Below are positions 1-8,822 of a stretch of 64,000 bases of DNA, piece after piece. The position numbers and the translations under genes are program-made. Below the pieces are notes generated by a model. The model worked only from the letters and a program-made list of their open reading frames with translations, searched no databases and was not told the origin of the DNA. The stretch is taken from positions 23,594 through 87,593 of the forward strand of contig NZ_LDPV02000044.1 in assembly GCF_001038425.2 (NCBI RefSeq). The letters are read 5' to 3'. Numbering within the stretch: position 1 is the stretch's first letter; every line of letters starts with the position of its first letter. Origin of the DNA: Ornithinibacillus contaminans (GTDB taxonomy: Bacteria; Bacillota; Bacilli; Bacillales; Amphibacillaceae).

Positions 1-240
1 AATACAACGTCTTACTCTTGAGATGGTCGCTGTTGATGCTTTTGTTTCCTTCTCAATCGCATTATAGGTACGTCCTTCTGTTAGCATTTTTGCCACTTGC
101 AGGCGTTGCGTGAGTGACTGGATTTCCCCCATTGTTGCGATGTCATCAAAGAAACGATAACATTCTTCACGGTCTTTTAACGATAAAATCGCATCAAATA
201 GCTGATCTAGTTGTTCTCCTCGTAATTTATCTATCTGCAT
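1..240 (-). CDS. yerC: YerC, TrpR-like DNA-binding protein (partial, C-terminus outside window)
   Basis: Eighty codons are visible, starting at an ATG at 240 behind AGGAGG and running off the left edge. The protein begins MQIDKLRGEQLDQLFDAI and contains the TrpR/YerC core: a helical region with LTQRLQVAKMLTEGRTY, then a helix-turn-helix around NAIEKETKASTATISRVRR. This is the YerC/YecD family, a small (about 100 residue) TrpR-superfamily DNA-binding protein. Its regulatory targets in bacilli are not something I can infer here. It lies 18 bp downstream of yerB on the same strand, as in B. subtilis, so the two are probably co-transcribed. The missing part should be only about 20 residues. Confidence 0.9.
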   Translation of the reverse strand, partial: MQIDKLRGEQLDQLFDAILSLKDREECYRFFDDIATMGEIQSLTQRLQVAKMLTEGRTYNAIEKETKASTATISRVRRCI

Positions 241-258
241 GGTATTTCCTCCTACTCC

Positions 259-1296
259 CTACTGACCTGAAATCGTAACCGATTCTTCCATACCAGGATT
301 TGTTGGAACAACATTAATCCACGTCTTACCTGGAACAAACCCAACTACTTCACCGTCTTTAACTGGAACGATTTTTCCATCACGGTTTTCCCACTGAAGC
401 TGTTGGACCTTCCCTTTTTGGATCAGATACGCATTTCCTCCCGCATTCATATCGACAGCACGGCGACCCGCATCATCAATTACTTCATGATGTGTCTCAA
501 CGATAAAGACATTATCAACCTGAATCGGTTCGTTCGTGTCTAACTCCACTGTCATTTCACTGTCATTATAGCGGGTATATATTTCTGCTGTTGCATCGTA
601 TACATATTCCACGATTTCCAATGGATTGTCGGAATAAACGATTTCTATATGAGCTGCATTATCACCAGTGATTGCATCAACTTCTTCCTCCGCTAAAAAC
701 GGTAAGGCATCGTGATCAGCTTTAACCTCATAGCCTAAATCCGTCGCCACATCGTATACATTATTAAGTAGTAAATAAGAGTTATGTGGTGCTACTCGGA
801 ATGATTCGCGCTTAAATAAGTGTCCATCATTATCATATTGCGCCCCATCAATATGGTCAATTCCGCGATTATCAAGCATATCATTTACAAAGGTAGCAGC
901 ACCATGATAAATGTATAAGGCACCATAACGATTGGCTAAGTCAAAATAGTACTCGCGGGCACTACGAACTGGCCCAACCATCTCAGGCTGTTCACTTTGA
1001 TAAAGTGCTAGAAAACGAGTAATCATACCTTCTGCTAAAATCTCAAATACAATATCCGCTTTCGAAAGTCCTGTTTGCGGACGAGCGTTACCGTGGTTGT
1101 TTACCATCACACCGACAATCCGGTTATCCACTGGATCATTTGTGCCGATCCCGGTTAATGGGTATACATTTTCAAAGGCTTCCTCTTCCACTACTTCTTC
1201 CGGTTCTTCCTCTTTCTGCGTCGTATCGGTTTCTTTATTACAAGCTACTAATACAATACTCATACCAATAAAAAGAAATAAAATAAAATTTCTCAT
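259..1296 (-). CDS. yerB: YerB, DUF3048 lipoprotein
   Basis: A lipoprotein of the DUF3048 family (YerB). I place the start at the ATG at 1296, which has AAAGGTG upstream and gives a clean signal peptide MRNFILFLFIGMSIVLVAC. The lipobox VLVAC predicts lipidation of the cysteine and attachment to the outer face of the membrane. An acidic linker (EEEPEEVVEEEAFENV) follows, then the two-part DUF3048 region with PLTGIGTNDPVDNRIVGVMVNNHGNARPQTGLSKADIVFE and VGPVRSAREYYFDLANRYGALYIYHGAA. The length (345 aa) is usual. It sits between yerA and yerC, as in B. subtilis. The biochemical role of the family is unknown to me; localisation is the firm prediction. Confidence 0.93.
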   Translation of the reverse strand: MRNFILFLFIGMSIVLVACNKETDTTQKEEEPEEVVEEEAFENVYPLTGIGTNDPVDNRIVGVMVNNHGNARPQTGLSKADIVFEILAEGMITRFLALYQSEQPEMVGPVRSAREYYFDLANRYGALYIYHGAATFVNDMLDNRGIDHIDGAQYDNDGHLFKRESFRVAPHNSYLLLNNVYDVATDLGYEVKADHDALPFLAEEEVDAITGDNAAHIEIVYSDNPLEIVEYVYDATAEIYTRYNDSEMTVELDTNEPIQVDNVFIVETHHEVIDDAGRRAVDMNAGGNAYLIQKGKVQQLQWENRDGKIVPVKDGEVVGFVPGKTWINVVPTNPGMEESVTISGQ

Positions 1297-1380
1297 GCTC
1301 CCAACACCTTTTCTCTGTCGATTTTTGCCTCTTAGTTGCCTGGTTCCTATCAAATTCATGACCTCTACTTCTATTATATG

Positions 1381-3120
1381 TTACCTCATAGTAGCTGGAA
1401 AGAGTACTTCTCGCTTTTTAATATCAATTATACCTGCCTGAGTGATTCGGATATAGGGCAAATGGGTCGATGATAAAAATAAGATACTGTAAATAGGATC
1501 TTGAAAGGAATAGCCAAACTGTTGAAGCGTATCCTTCAATTCCTTCTCAATCCGAATTAACTCCTCCATATTACCCGCAAACATTTTACCACTTAATTGT
1601 AGGGGGATTTCTACTATAATTTCACCTTCGTGCACAAGAACAATTCCACCACCTAGCTCTTTCAGACGCTTCCATGCAAGTAGCATATCCGGTTTATTCT
1701 TACCAACAAAAACAAGGTCACCGGTTTGGGAAAACGAACTTGCTAAGCCACCTAAATTCTTTGTGAAACCACGAATAGTTGTATTTACGCGCCATTCCCC
1801 TTTTTTATCCAATAAAAGAAGGAATGCATCATCACGATCCTCCGGTAATTTATCTACACTTATATCAGTTTGAATCGCATACGGTTTCATAATGACGTCA
1901 TTTACCATATCCAACCCAATTGGGATTGAAAATTGCAAGTCACTCATATTCATATCCCAGTCAAATTCCAGTGGCTTTAGGTTATAGTTTTCCCAATTAA
2001 TGGTTGACGGGAATTCTTGAACAACCTCATCCTTCACGATCCATTGTCCTTTTGCTAGAACACTTTCCGGATGCGGGTTGTCCTTTGCTTGTAATATATT
2101 AATATTCGCAATCCTCCCCGGAGCTATACATCCAAGCTATTCCTCTAAGTGAAAATGCTTGGCCACATTAAACGTCGCCATCCGGTACGCCTCTTCAATT
2201 GGGACACCCCGTTGAATCGCAATATCAATACAGACATTGATTAATCCCTTCTCATAAAATCCAGCTGTTCCACCATCGGTCGTCATGGTTAATTGATCGA
2301 AGGTTGTTAATCCCGCTTCTAGTAGTTCATCAAGCAATTGCGGTAAATCTGGACGAATCGACGAATAACGTAAACCCACCTGATAGCCAAGTTTCAAGCG
2401 CTTCATCACATCCTCGCCACTAATCGACTCATGATCAGCTGATACACCGAGGAGTTTGAGTTTTGTTAGTGTATTCTCAGAAGCTCCTGGCAGATGCCCC
2501 TCAACTGGCAACCCTTTTCGCTTTGCTTGTTGTAGCCAATACAATAAGCGATCATCACCATTCAATAAGCTTGGCCACCCAGTTAATTCCCCACCTTGAA
2601 TAACAGACGGGTGAGAAAGCCAATCCATCATATCCGTTGTATTAAACAATTCATCCTCATTTAACAATTCCGTTTGCGGGTCAAAGCGTGACCACCAATA
2701 CATGGTAACTGGAAGCTTGTCAAACTCTTCTAATATCGAAAACGCTTTCTTTTTGTCGAATAAAAAAAGCCATGTTAAGTTATCATTTACTAGTGTTGTT
2801 GTGCCGAATCTAGCTGCATATTTTGCTAATTCTTCCGGGTTATAAACTTGAAACGGATGGGCATGTGGCTCCATATAACCAGGAACAACAAACTTCCCCT
2901 CACAATCTACTATTTCAGTGTCCGTTGTCTGGTCGGGTAAGTTCTCCCCAACATAGACAATTCGCTCATTATATACCCAAATATTTGCTGTTAGCCATTG
3001 CTTTAGGTACATATTTAAATACGTAGCATTTTTCAAAACTAATGTCGGAGCAATTTTGCCTTCCACTACTTTTACATGCTTACGTAGCTCTATATTTCTC
3101 CAATACCCATTTTCTAGCAT
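1381..3120 (-). pseudogene. yerA: YerA, adenine-deaminase-like amidohydrolase, interrupted by an in-frame amber codon
   Basis: YerA is an adenine deaminase-like metal-dependent amidohydrolase of about 580 aa. The N-terminal part (3120 to 2137) has VVPGYMEPHAHPF (metal-binding HxH), GHLPGA and SADHESISGED. It ends ...NVAKHFHLEE at a TAG at 2137-2139. The same frame continues without another stop: LGCIAPGRIANINILQ (typical of the region closing the amidohydrolase barrel), then the adenine-deaminase C-terminal domain down to 1381. Total frame is 580 codons, so this is a substitution and not a frameshift. A GTG at 2037 could restart only the C-terminal part. The start is ATG 3120 behind GGGAG. 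It is a pseudogene unless the stop is read through, suppressed or a sequencing error. The two halves could also be made separately, but the first would lack the end of the barrel. Confidence 0.9.
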
Positions 3121-3149
3121 ATGGCACACTCCCAATCATAGTTTTTATA

Positions 3150-3158
3150 ATTGTACCA
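3150..3158 (-). promoter_or_regulatory. extended -10 promoter for yerA
   Basis: On the minus strand TGGTACAAT fits an extended -10 (TGnTAnnnT) about 30 bp upstream of the yerA ATG. A TTTACA further upstream is 21 bp away, too far for a standard -35, so the extended -10 carries the call. Confidence 0.45.
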
Positions 3159-3292
3159 TAATTCACGCTTTATTACTGTAAAGTTTTTATGAAGTAGTGT
3201 GAAGATTTGTTGACAATTGATGTGGTTTGGGGTGTTCTTTATAAATTTAAATGGTTGTTGTGGATTGAAATTTTGATCCGTGGGGGGGTGAA

Positions 3293-3360
3293 TTCAGCGC
3301 AAATTATAGTATATCACCGTTCGTACAATTATTTCAGCGGGAAGAACTGTTATTTCGGCG
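3293..3360 (-). repeat. short 20-bp-period array (four units, CGCTGA head)
   Basis: On the plus strand TTCAGCG (3293), ATCACCG (3313), TTCAGCG (3333) and TTCGGCG (3354) recur at 20, 20 and 21 bp. Read on the minus strand the heads are CGCCGAAAT, CGCTGAAAT, CGGTGATAT and CGCTGAATT, close to the GC(T/G)GAT(A/G)T head of the longer arrays elsewhere in the window. With four units this is suggestive only. The rest of the 3159-3392 gap holds nothing else I recognise. Confidence 0.45.
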
Positions 3361-3392
3361 TAAGCAGTCTTCAACTAGATAAGTTTAGTATA

Positions 3393-3422
3393 TAAAAAGA
3401 ACGCTCTATTTAAGAACGTTCT
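3393..3422 (-). terminator. terminator after the 3438-3935 GNAT gene
   Basis: Minus strand AGAACG - 13 nt loop - CGTTCT followed by TTTTTATA. It lies just beyond the stop at 3438. Its sequence is nearly the same as the purD terminator at 5596-5627. Confidence 0.7.
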
Positions 3423-3437
3423 CCCCCCAAAAAATAT

Positions 3438-3935
3438 TTACAAGATCTTCGACATATAGTACTCATCCACAAACTCACCATCAATGATCAATGATTTCCT
3501 CTTTGTACCTTCCACTTCAAAGCCAGCTTTTTTATACAATGACAGTCCTGGTTCGTTCTTCGTGACCACTGTTAGTTCCAGCCTTTTGATGTTATTAGAG
3601 GCTGCCCAATTCTCTAGCTGTTTGAATAGCAATTTACCAATACCTTGTCCTCGATAACCCTCAGAGATTCCAATAACAATATAGGCAGCATGTTTATTCC
3701 TTTTAGCGTTACCACCCATGGCAAATAAGTACCCTATTAATTGATTATCTCGTTCAGATACAAGAATAGTAGAGTTATCCTCACTATTAATTCGCTCAAT
3801 CATCGTTAATTGATTTTCTGGCTGAATAACCCTTTCCCCAGCTTCCCAAAGCATGTATTGTGAACTAGCTTCTACTCGTTGGATTAGATTTGCTAGGTTC
3901 TCTGCATCAGATGGTTTTATTTCTCTAATTTTCAT
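3438..3935 (-). CDS. GNAT family N-acetyltransferase
   Basis: A 165-residue GCN5-related acetyltransferase. The acetyl-CoA site is visible as VIGISEGYRGQGIGKLLFKQL (R/Q-x-x-G-x-G/A motif A), followed by RLELTVVTKNEPGLSLYKKAGF (motif B). The N-terminal MKIREIKPSDAENLANLIQRVE is the usual GNAT opening strand and helix. The substrate cannot be told from sequence; the family includes enzymes that acetylate small molecules, antibiotics or protein N-termini. The ATG at 3935 overlaps the end of the GrpB-like gene by 11 bp, so the two are translationally linked. It is the last gene of the accessory cluster placed between yerA and purD and is followed by a terminator. Confidence 0.85.
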   Translation of the reverse strand: MKIREIKPSDAENLANLIQRVEASSQYMLWEAGERVIQPENQLTMIERINSEDNSTILVSERDNQLIGYLFAMGGNAKRNKHAAYIVIGISEGYRGQGIGKLLFKQLENWAASNNIKRLELTVVTKNEPGLSLYKKAGFEVEGTKRKSLIIDGEFVDEYYMSKIL

Positions 3936-4461
3936 GGCGTTTTTGCTCCCTTAAGACTTCTCCAAACCAATGAATTGCCCGCTGTTCCATTTCCTCTACA
4001 AAATCCTTCTTTGCTGGACTGTATTCATTTGTATCCTCGTAACGTTGAGCCAATTCTTCCTTAAAATTACTGTACCTAATAACTTCCTCTGGATGAGTCC
4101 GTAAATAATCTCGAAAAATTAAGTGCCGTTCGATTTCAGGATTATCAAATTGATAACAATGAATATGGTGCGTCCTATTTTCTCCACCTTTTCGAAAGAA
4201 CCTTCTACCCGTAATACCCCATTCACCTGCAACATCATATCCAAGAGATTGCATTTTGGAATTGAATAAATCAACCTTCTCTATATCTTTAAAGATACAC
4301 ATCATGTCAATTACAGGTTTTGCCTTCATTCCCGGAACTGATGTACTTCCAAAATGCTCACATCTTATGATTTCCTCGCCGAATATTGTTTTCAGATTTT
4401 GTACCTCGTCATGAAACATTTGAGACCATTTATCATTAAATTCAGTGAGCCGAACTTTCAT
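3925..4461 (-). CDS. GrpB family protein (UPF0157, nucleotidyltransferase-like)
   Basis: A 178-residue GrpB/UPF0157 protein. The hallmark is IIRCEHFGSTSVPGMKAKPVIDMM (residues about 32-55), resembling the GS...D active-site strand of the nucleotidyltransferase superfamily; RRFFRKGGENRTHHIHCYQ and HLIFRDYLRTHPEEVIRYSNFKEELAQRY follow. The molecular function is not established, although some relatives are annotated as glutamate-rich or dephospho-CoA-kinase fusion domains. It begins at ATG 4461 directly after the preceding GNAT gene and overlaps the next GNAT gene. It is probably a single small operon with them. Confidence 0.88.
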   Translation of the reverse strand: MKVRLTEFNDKWSQMFHDEVQNLKTIFGEEIIRCEHFGSTSVPGMKAKPVIDMMCIFKDIEKVDLFNSKMQSLGYDVAGEWGITGRRFFRKGGENRTHHIHCYQFDNPEIERHLIFRDYLRTHPEEVIRYSNFKEELAQRYEDTNEYSPAKKDFVEEMEQRAIHWFGEVLREQKRHEN

Positions 4462-4476
4462 TTATTGTACACTCCT

Positions 4477-4968
4477 TTAGATACCATATTTATTTAAGTT
4501 TTCCGTATTAAACTCTTGGATGTACTTTCCCTCTTTAAAGTACTCTGTAAATTTACCTTTGCTGATCTCCTGAATTAATCCATGCCAAAAAGAATGGGCA
4601 GGCTTATTTTTTACTATTTGAGTAATTTTCCAATCACCAGGAAACATGGTAAATAATTTTTTCGCAGCTTCTTTCCCGTATCCCTTTCCACTATGTTTAG
4701 CCATGATAAAAAACTCTTGAATTGTGTTAGGGTAAGAATCCTTCGCGCTTTCCACAAGTGCAAATCCAATAAGCTCATCGTCTTTCTTTATAAAATAAGC
4801 ATGAAAATTTTCATTATCCCAATATTTATCTAATTTAAATGGCTCATATGCACCATCTTCTTCTACACTAATAATAGGAATGTATTTGCTGAATTCATAT
4901 ATGTAAAATTGCATAATATTTTGTAATACATGTTCTTCCTTTGCCTGTACTCTTTGTAAATTTAACAA
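4477..4968 (-). CDS. GNAT-like N-acetyltransferase
   Basis: A GNAT-fold protein of about 163 residues. The region DDELIGFALVESAKDSYPNTIQEFFIMAKHSGKGYGKEAAKKLFTMFPGDWKITQIVKNKPAHSFW contains the GKGYGKEAA acetyl-CoA loop. I favour the TTG at 4968: it stands five bases after GGGTGG, whereas the GTG at 4977 lies inside that Shine-Dalgarno sequence. It is first in the three-gene cluster 4968-3438. No substrate can be proposed. Confidence 0.75.
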   Translation of the reverse strand: MLNLQRVQAKEEHVLQNIMQFYIYEFSKYIPIISVEEDGAYEPFKLDKYWDNENFHAYFIKKDDELIGFALVESAKDSYPNTIQEFFIMAKHSGKGYGKEAAKKLFTMFPGDWKITQIVKNKPAHSFWHGLIQEISKGKFTEYFKEGKYIQEFNTENLNKYGI

Positions 4969-5021
4969 AAAATCCACCCACTTTTAAATATAAATACTTG
5001 AATAAGAACCAATTCTCTAAT

Positions 5022-5477
5022 TTACCCAATAATTTCTCTATCCATATACTGCTTAATAAACTCCCTATACTCATCAGTTAACCCACTAGGCAAATTATGT
5101 AATGAAAAATACTGCATGTTTTCTGATTCACTATAATCAATTTTAATGTCTCCACTTACATCTTTCGTATAATAAACAGCTGTTACTGAATATAATTCAT
5201 CACCATTCGGAACTTTTAAGTAGTAGTTTGAGTCGGAGAATACATTAAGCAATTTTAAGTTTTCAACTGCTAGTCCTGTTTCTTCAAAAACCTCTCTTTT
5301 GGCGACTTCTTCAAAACTTTCTCCTAAATCCATTAAACCGCCTGGCAATCCCCAAGTACCCTCGAGTCTCATTTGTAATAAGACTTCATCTTGTTCATTT
5401 AAAATGATTACAACTGAACCAGGTAAAATAATTGGTTTATGCCCTACATATTGTCTGAGATATTTATAGTATTCCAT
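5022..5477 (-). CDS. Nudix hydrolase
   Basis: A Nudix hydrolase of about 151 residues. The Nudix box GX5EX7REUXEEXGU is complete: GLMDLGESFEEVAKREVFEE followed by TGL. Nudix enzymes hydrolyse nucleoside diphosphates linked to another group, using Mg2+ held by the REVFEE glutamates. The short length and the N-terminal YYKYLRQYVGHKPIILPGSV resemble the ADP-ribose/MutT-like group found in many bacilli; the substrate is uncertain. The ATG at 5477 follows AAGGTGG by eight bases, which is better than the GTG at 5489 inside it. It has a 121-bp gap to purD, whose terminator insulates it from the pur operon. Confidence 0.85.
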   Translation of the reverse strand: MEYYKYLRQYVGHKPIILPGSVVIILNEQDEVLLQMRLEGTWGLPGGLMDLGESFEEVAKREVFEETGLAVENLKLLNVFSDSNYYLKVPNGDELYSVTAVYYTKDVSGDIKIDYSESENMQYFSLHNLPSGLTDEYREFIKQYMDREIIG

Positions 5478-5595
5478 TACGTACTCCACCTTCTGGATCG
5501 CTATTTGCCTTTAGACTTTATTAAACTGCCAGTTTTTACAACTTACACTTCCATACTACCATAATTTTCAAATAATTTTACTCACTTTTTGCACA

Positions 5596-5627
5596 AATAA
5601 AAAGGACGCTCTATTTCAGAACGTCCT
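5596..5627 (-). terminator. terminator of the pur operon
   Basis: Minus strand AGGACG - 13 nt - CGTCCT then TTTTTATTT. The stem starts inside the last codons of purD and overlaps its stop at 5611. Confidence 0.8.
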
Positions 5628-6873
5628 CACCAATCTTACCAATATCCGATCGATAGAAAAATCCATCTATCTCACCAACAGAAGTCAAGCTTTTATATAC
5701 TAATCTACCTGCATCCGCTAATGTTCCAGCCTTCGCCCCAACTACCAGCACACGTCCACCATCCGACACATAGCCATTAGCTGCTTGCCCAACACCAGCA
5801 TAAATCGTAAATGTATCGTTCTCAGGAAAAGCAGGAACAGAAACACCTTTTTCATACGACCCAGGATATCCCGCGGAAGCTAGCACGACACCAAGGCAAG
5901 CTTTCTCTTCCCATGCCAACTCTGGATTCTTCCCAGCTAACACATCCAGCATCACCTGAACCAGGTCATTTTTCAACAACGGCAATACGACCTGTGTCTC
6001 TGGATCGCCGAATCTAGCATTGAACTCAATGACCTTTGGTCCTGCCTCTGTCATGATTAGTCCAGCATACAATATTCCTGTAAACGTACGTCCTTCAGCG
6101 ACCAATCCACTTGCAGCCTTCTGCAAAATTCCCTCCGCAGCAACCTTAATCACATCTTCTGTTATATCCGCAACAGGAGCATAAGCACCCATGCCACCAG
6201 TGTTTGGCCCCGCGTCATGATCAAAGGCACGCTTATGATCGCGTGCTGGAATCATTGGGTAAACATTTTCACCGTTTACAAATGCCATCAAAGAAAATTC
6301 TCTACCAGCTAAAAATTCTTCGATAACTACTTTAGCACCAGCATCGGAAAAGGCTTTGGAAACAAGCATATCATCAATCGCTTGGTATGCAATCTCCTCC
6401 GTTTCTGCAACAATTACTCCTTTACCAGCAGCTAAACCGTCCGCCTTAATCACAATTGGAGTACCCTTTTCCGCTACATAGCGTTTCGCCAATTCAGCAT
6501 CTGTAAATGTTTCATAATCAGCAGTTGGGATATGGTATTTCTCCATCAATTCCTTGGCAAAGCTTTTACTACCTTCAATAAGCGCTGCTTCCTTTGTAGG
6601 TGCAAAGATTGCTAAATTCTCTTCCTGAAATCGATTTACTATCCCCATTAGTAATGGATTTTCAGGACCTACAAACGTTAAATCGATCGCATTACGCTTT
6701 GCAAAGTCGACCAAACCATCAACATCTGTTTCCTCTATCGGTACACAGGTTGCATCACGAGACATCCCGGCATTACCTGGTGCAATAAATAGATTTCCAA
6801 CTTGGTTACTCTCAGAAAGCTTTCGTACGATACTATGTTCCCGACCACCACGACCAATCACTAAAACGTTCAT
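5611..6873 (-). CDS. purD: Phosphoribosylamine-glycine ligase (GAR synthetase)
   Basis: PurD joins phosphoribosylamine and glycine with ATP to give GAR, the second step of purine synthesis. The 420-residue protein starts MNVLVIGRGGREHSI (N-domain) and has the ATP-grasp core: VIKADGLAAGKGVIVA, then FNARFGDPETQVVLP, the signature of the family. Length is standard. I use ATG 6873, preceded by GAGGGGG; the TTG just before it is less likely. It is the last gene of the 12-gene pur operon, 14 bp after purH, and ends in the operon terminator. Regulation is by the purE leader (PurR boxes and guanine riboswitch). Confidence 0.97.
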   Translation of the reverse strand: MNVLVIGRGGREHSIVRKLSESNQVGNLFIAPGNAGMSRDATCVPIEETDVDGLVDFAKRNAIDLTFVGPENPLLMGIVNRFQEENLAIFAPTKEAALIEGSKSFAKELMEKYHIPTADYETFTDAELAKRYVAEKGTPIVIKADGLAAGKGVIVAETEEIAYQAIDDMLVSKAFSDAGAKVVIEEFLAGREFSLMAFVNGENVYPMIPARDHKRAFDHDAGPNTGGMGAYAPVADITEDVIKVAAEGILQKAASGLVAEGRTFTGILYAGLIMTEAGPKVIEFNARFGDPETQVVLPLLKNDLVQVMLDVLAGKNPELAWEEKACLGVVLASAGYPGSYEKGVSVPAFPENDTFTIYAGVGQAANGYVSDGGRVLVVGAKAGTLADAGRLVYKSLTSVGEIDGFFYRSDIGKIGEDVLK

Positions 6874-6887
6874 CAAAGACCCCCTCT

Positions 6888-8420
6888 TTAATGTTTGAAA
6901 TGACGCATACCTGTGAATACCATGGCAATTCCATGTTTGTCACATACATCAATGGAATCCTGGTCACGCTTCGAGCCACCAGGCTGGATAATCGCTGTCA
7001 CCCCAGCTTTTACCGCTTCTTCTACCGTATCAGGCATTGGGAAAAATGCGTCAGATGCCATGACAGATCCAGTCGCTTTCTTACCTGCTTGGTCTATGGC
7101 AATTTTAGCTGCCCCAACCCGATTCATCTGACCTGCACCAACACCAATCGTCTGGTTATTTTTTGCTAGTAAAATGGCGTTTGATTTCACATGTTTTACC
7201 GCTTTCCAAGCAAATAATAGATCCTGTAGCTCTTGCTCAGACGGCGCTCGTTTTGTAGCTACCGCTAAGTCTTCAGCCGTAACACTACCATTATCTCTGC
7301 TCTGTATTAACACGCCACCATCAACAGTAGTCAGCTTGTAGCTAGCTTCATCCTTCGTAGTCATTTCTAACGTTAATAGGCGAATATTCTTCTTTTGTGT
7401 TAAGATTTCTAGTGCTTTTTCTGAAAAGCTTGGTGCAATGACAATCTCTAAAAATATCTCGCTTAGTTGTTCTGCCGTTTGGGAATCTACTTCACGATTC
7501 AAAGCAACAATTCCGCCAAAAATAGAGACTGGATCCGCTTCAAATGCCACCTGAAAAGCATCCGCAATAGAAGCCGAAACTCCGATACCACACGGATTCA
7601 TATGCTTCACCGCAACAGCGGCAGGATCTGTATATTCTGCTAAAATCTCCAGTGCCGCATTAGCATCCTGAATATTGTTATACGAAAGCTCTTTCCCGTG
7701 TAATTGTTTTGCAGTCGCTAGGCTCATGCCGTTTTGTAGTGGGTTCTTGTAAAATGCCGCTTCCTGATGTGGATTTTCCCCGTAACGTAATGATTGCACT
7801 TTTTCATAGGTAACGGTATAGGTCTCCGGAAATTTTTCTCCTGTTTCACTCGCAAAGTAATTCGCGATCAAGGCATCATAGTTTGCTGTATGACGGAATA
7901 CCTTCGCTGCCAGCTGTTGACGATAGTCATAGTCCGCTTTGTTTGGCTTTAACACGTCCAGCACAGACTCATAATCCCCTGGATCCACAACTACTAGTAC
8001 ATCTGTGAAGTTCTTCGCAGCTGAGCGCAACATCGTTGGTCCACCGATATCAATGTTTTCAATGATCTCGTCTTTTAATACGCCTTCTTTTTCAAGCGTT
8101 TGTTTGAATGGGTATAGGTTTACGACAACAATATCAATCGGATCAATATGGTTTTCTTCCATTTGCTTCTGATGACTAGGATAAGAACGTTTCGCTAATA
8201 GCCCACCATGAACGGATGGATGCAAGGTTTTGACACGCCCATCGAGTATTTCAGGGAATCCTGTAACCGCATCAATAGCGATTGCCGGTATACCAGCATC
8301 TTGTAATACGCTTAACGTTCCCCCAGTAGACACAATCTCGTAATGTAGTGCAACTAAACCTTCCGCAAATTCTACGATATTCCGTTTATCTGAAACACTA
8401 ATTAATGCTCGCTTCTTCAT
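6888..8420 (-). CDS. purH: Bifunctional AICAR transformylase / IMP cyclohydrolase
   Basis: PurH carries out the last two steps of de novo IMP synthesis. The N-terminal MGS-like IMP cyclohydrolase domain begins [22 protein letters not shown] and contains [16 protein letters not shown]. The C-terminal AICARFT domain has [32 protein letters not shown] (catalytic KHxNPCG) and [27 protein letters not shown]. The length is 510 aa. The start is ATG 8420 behind GAGGGG. In B. subtilis purN and purH nearly touch; here 402 bp of 20-bp-period repeats separate them, inside the operon. Confidence 0.97.
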   Translation of the reverse strand: MKKRALISVSDKRNIVEFAEGLVALHYEIVSTGGTLSVLQDAGIPAIAIDAVTGFPEILDGRVKTLHPSVHGGLLAKRSYPSHQKQMEENHIDPIDIVVVNLYPFKQTLEKEGVLKDEIIENIDIGGPTMLRSAAKNFTDVLVVVDPGDYESVLDVLKPNKADYDYRQQLAAKVFRHTANYDALIANYFASETGEKFPETYTVTYEKVQSLRYGENPHQEAAFYKNPLQNGMSLATAKQLHGKELSYNNIQDANAALEILAEYTDPAAVAVKHMNPCGIGVSASIADAFQVAFEADPVSIFGGIVALNREVDSQTAEQLSEIFLEIVIAPSFSEKALEILTQKKNIRLLTLEMTTKDEASYKLTTVDGGVLIQSRDNGSVTAEDLAVATKRAPSEQELQDLLFAWKAVKHVKSNAILLAKNNQTIGVGAGQMNRVGAAKIAIDQAGKKATGSVMASDAFFPMPDTVEEAVKAGVTAIIQPGGSKRDQDSIDVCDKHGIAMVFTGMRHFKH

Positions 8421-8453
8421 GGTAAGACCCCTCACTTTTATGAGATATTATTT

Positions 8454-8807
8454 ATCTGCTGTTCTGGCCAAATATCGCTCGAAATCTGTGAACATCGCTC
8501 GTTCTGTCCAAATTTCGCCCGATTTCTGTGTACATCGCTCGTTCTGGCCAAATTTCGCTCGATTTCTGTGTACATCGCTCGTTCTGACCAAGTATCGCTC
8601 GATTTCCAAAAACATCGCTCGTTCTAGCCAAATATCGCCCGATTTCCAAAGACATCGCTCGTTCTGACCAAATTTCGCTCGATATCCATTAACATCGCTC
8701 GTTCTGGCCTAATATCGCCTGATATCCAAAAACATCGCTCGTTCTGACCAAATATCGCCGGATATCCAAAGACATCGCTCGTTCTGGACAAATATCGCCT
8801 GAACTAT
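8454..8807 (-). repeat. 20-bp-period array A1, about 17 units, inside the pur operon
   Basis: Fills the purN-purH gap (8421-8822). On the plus strand the core TCGC(T/C)(C/T)G ends at 8480, 8500, 8520 and every 20 bp to 8800, with no insertion or deletion across 17 units. Read on the minus strand (the direction of the operon) the units alternate between CGAGCGATGT with a tail near nGAAAT and C(A/G)GCGATATTTGG with a tail near nCAGAA. The higher-order period is therefore 40 bp. A degenerate extra unit at about 8454 reads ATCTGCTG, like family B. There is no ribosome binding site or credible protein. Open frames through it are periodic artefacts, since 20 nt times 3 gives a 20-residue repeat. 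Confidence 0.9.
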
Positions 8808-8822
8808 TCCCCCAGCATCCTG

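Noticed and set aside
1381..2037. Separate gene for the C-terminal yerA fragment
   Set aside because: The frame is continuous with the upstream part except for one TAG, and the 33 codons between them encode conserved amidohydrolase sequence.
2137..3135. Frameshift in yerA
   Set aside because: Both parts are in the same frame (the total length divides by three and the joined sequence aligns), so the defect is a single stop codon.
3207..3395. 62-codon plus-strand frame in the yerA-GNAT gap
   Set aside because: No ribosome binding site, no family resemblance, and it overlaps the remnant array and terminator.
8419..8667. Open frames on both strands inside the repeat array (for example 82 and 67 codons)
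   Set aside because: Twenty-nucleotide periodicity makes all frames repeat every 20 residues and rarely meet stops. There is no ribosome binding site and the peptide is low-complexity.
8454..8807. CRISPR array
   Set aside because: Units are 20 bp with an 8-bp conserved part and similar, not unique, tails. No cas genes are in the window.
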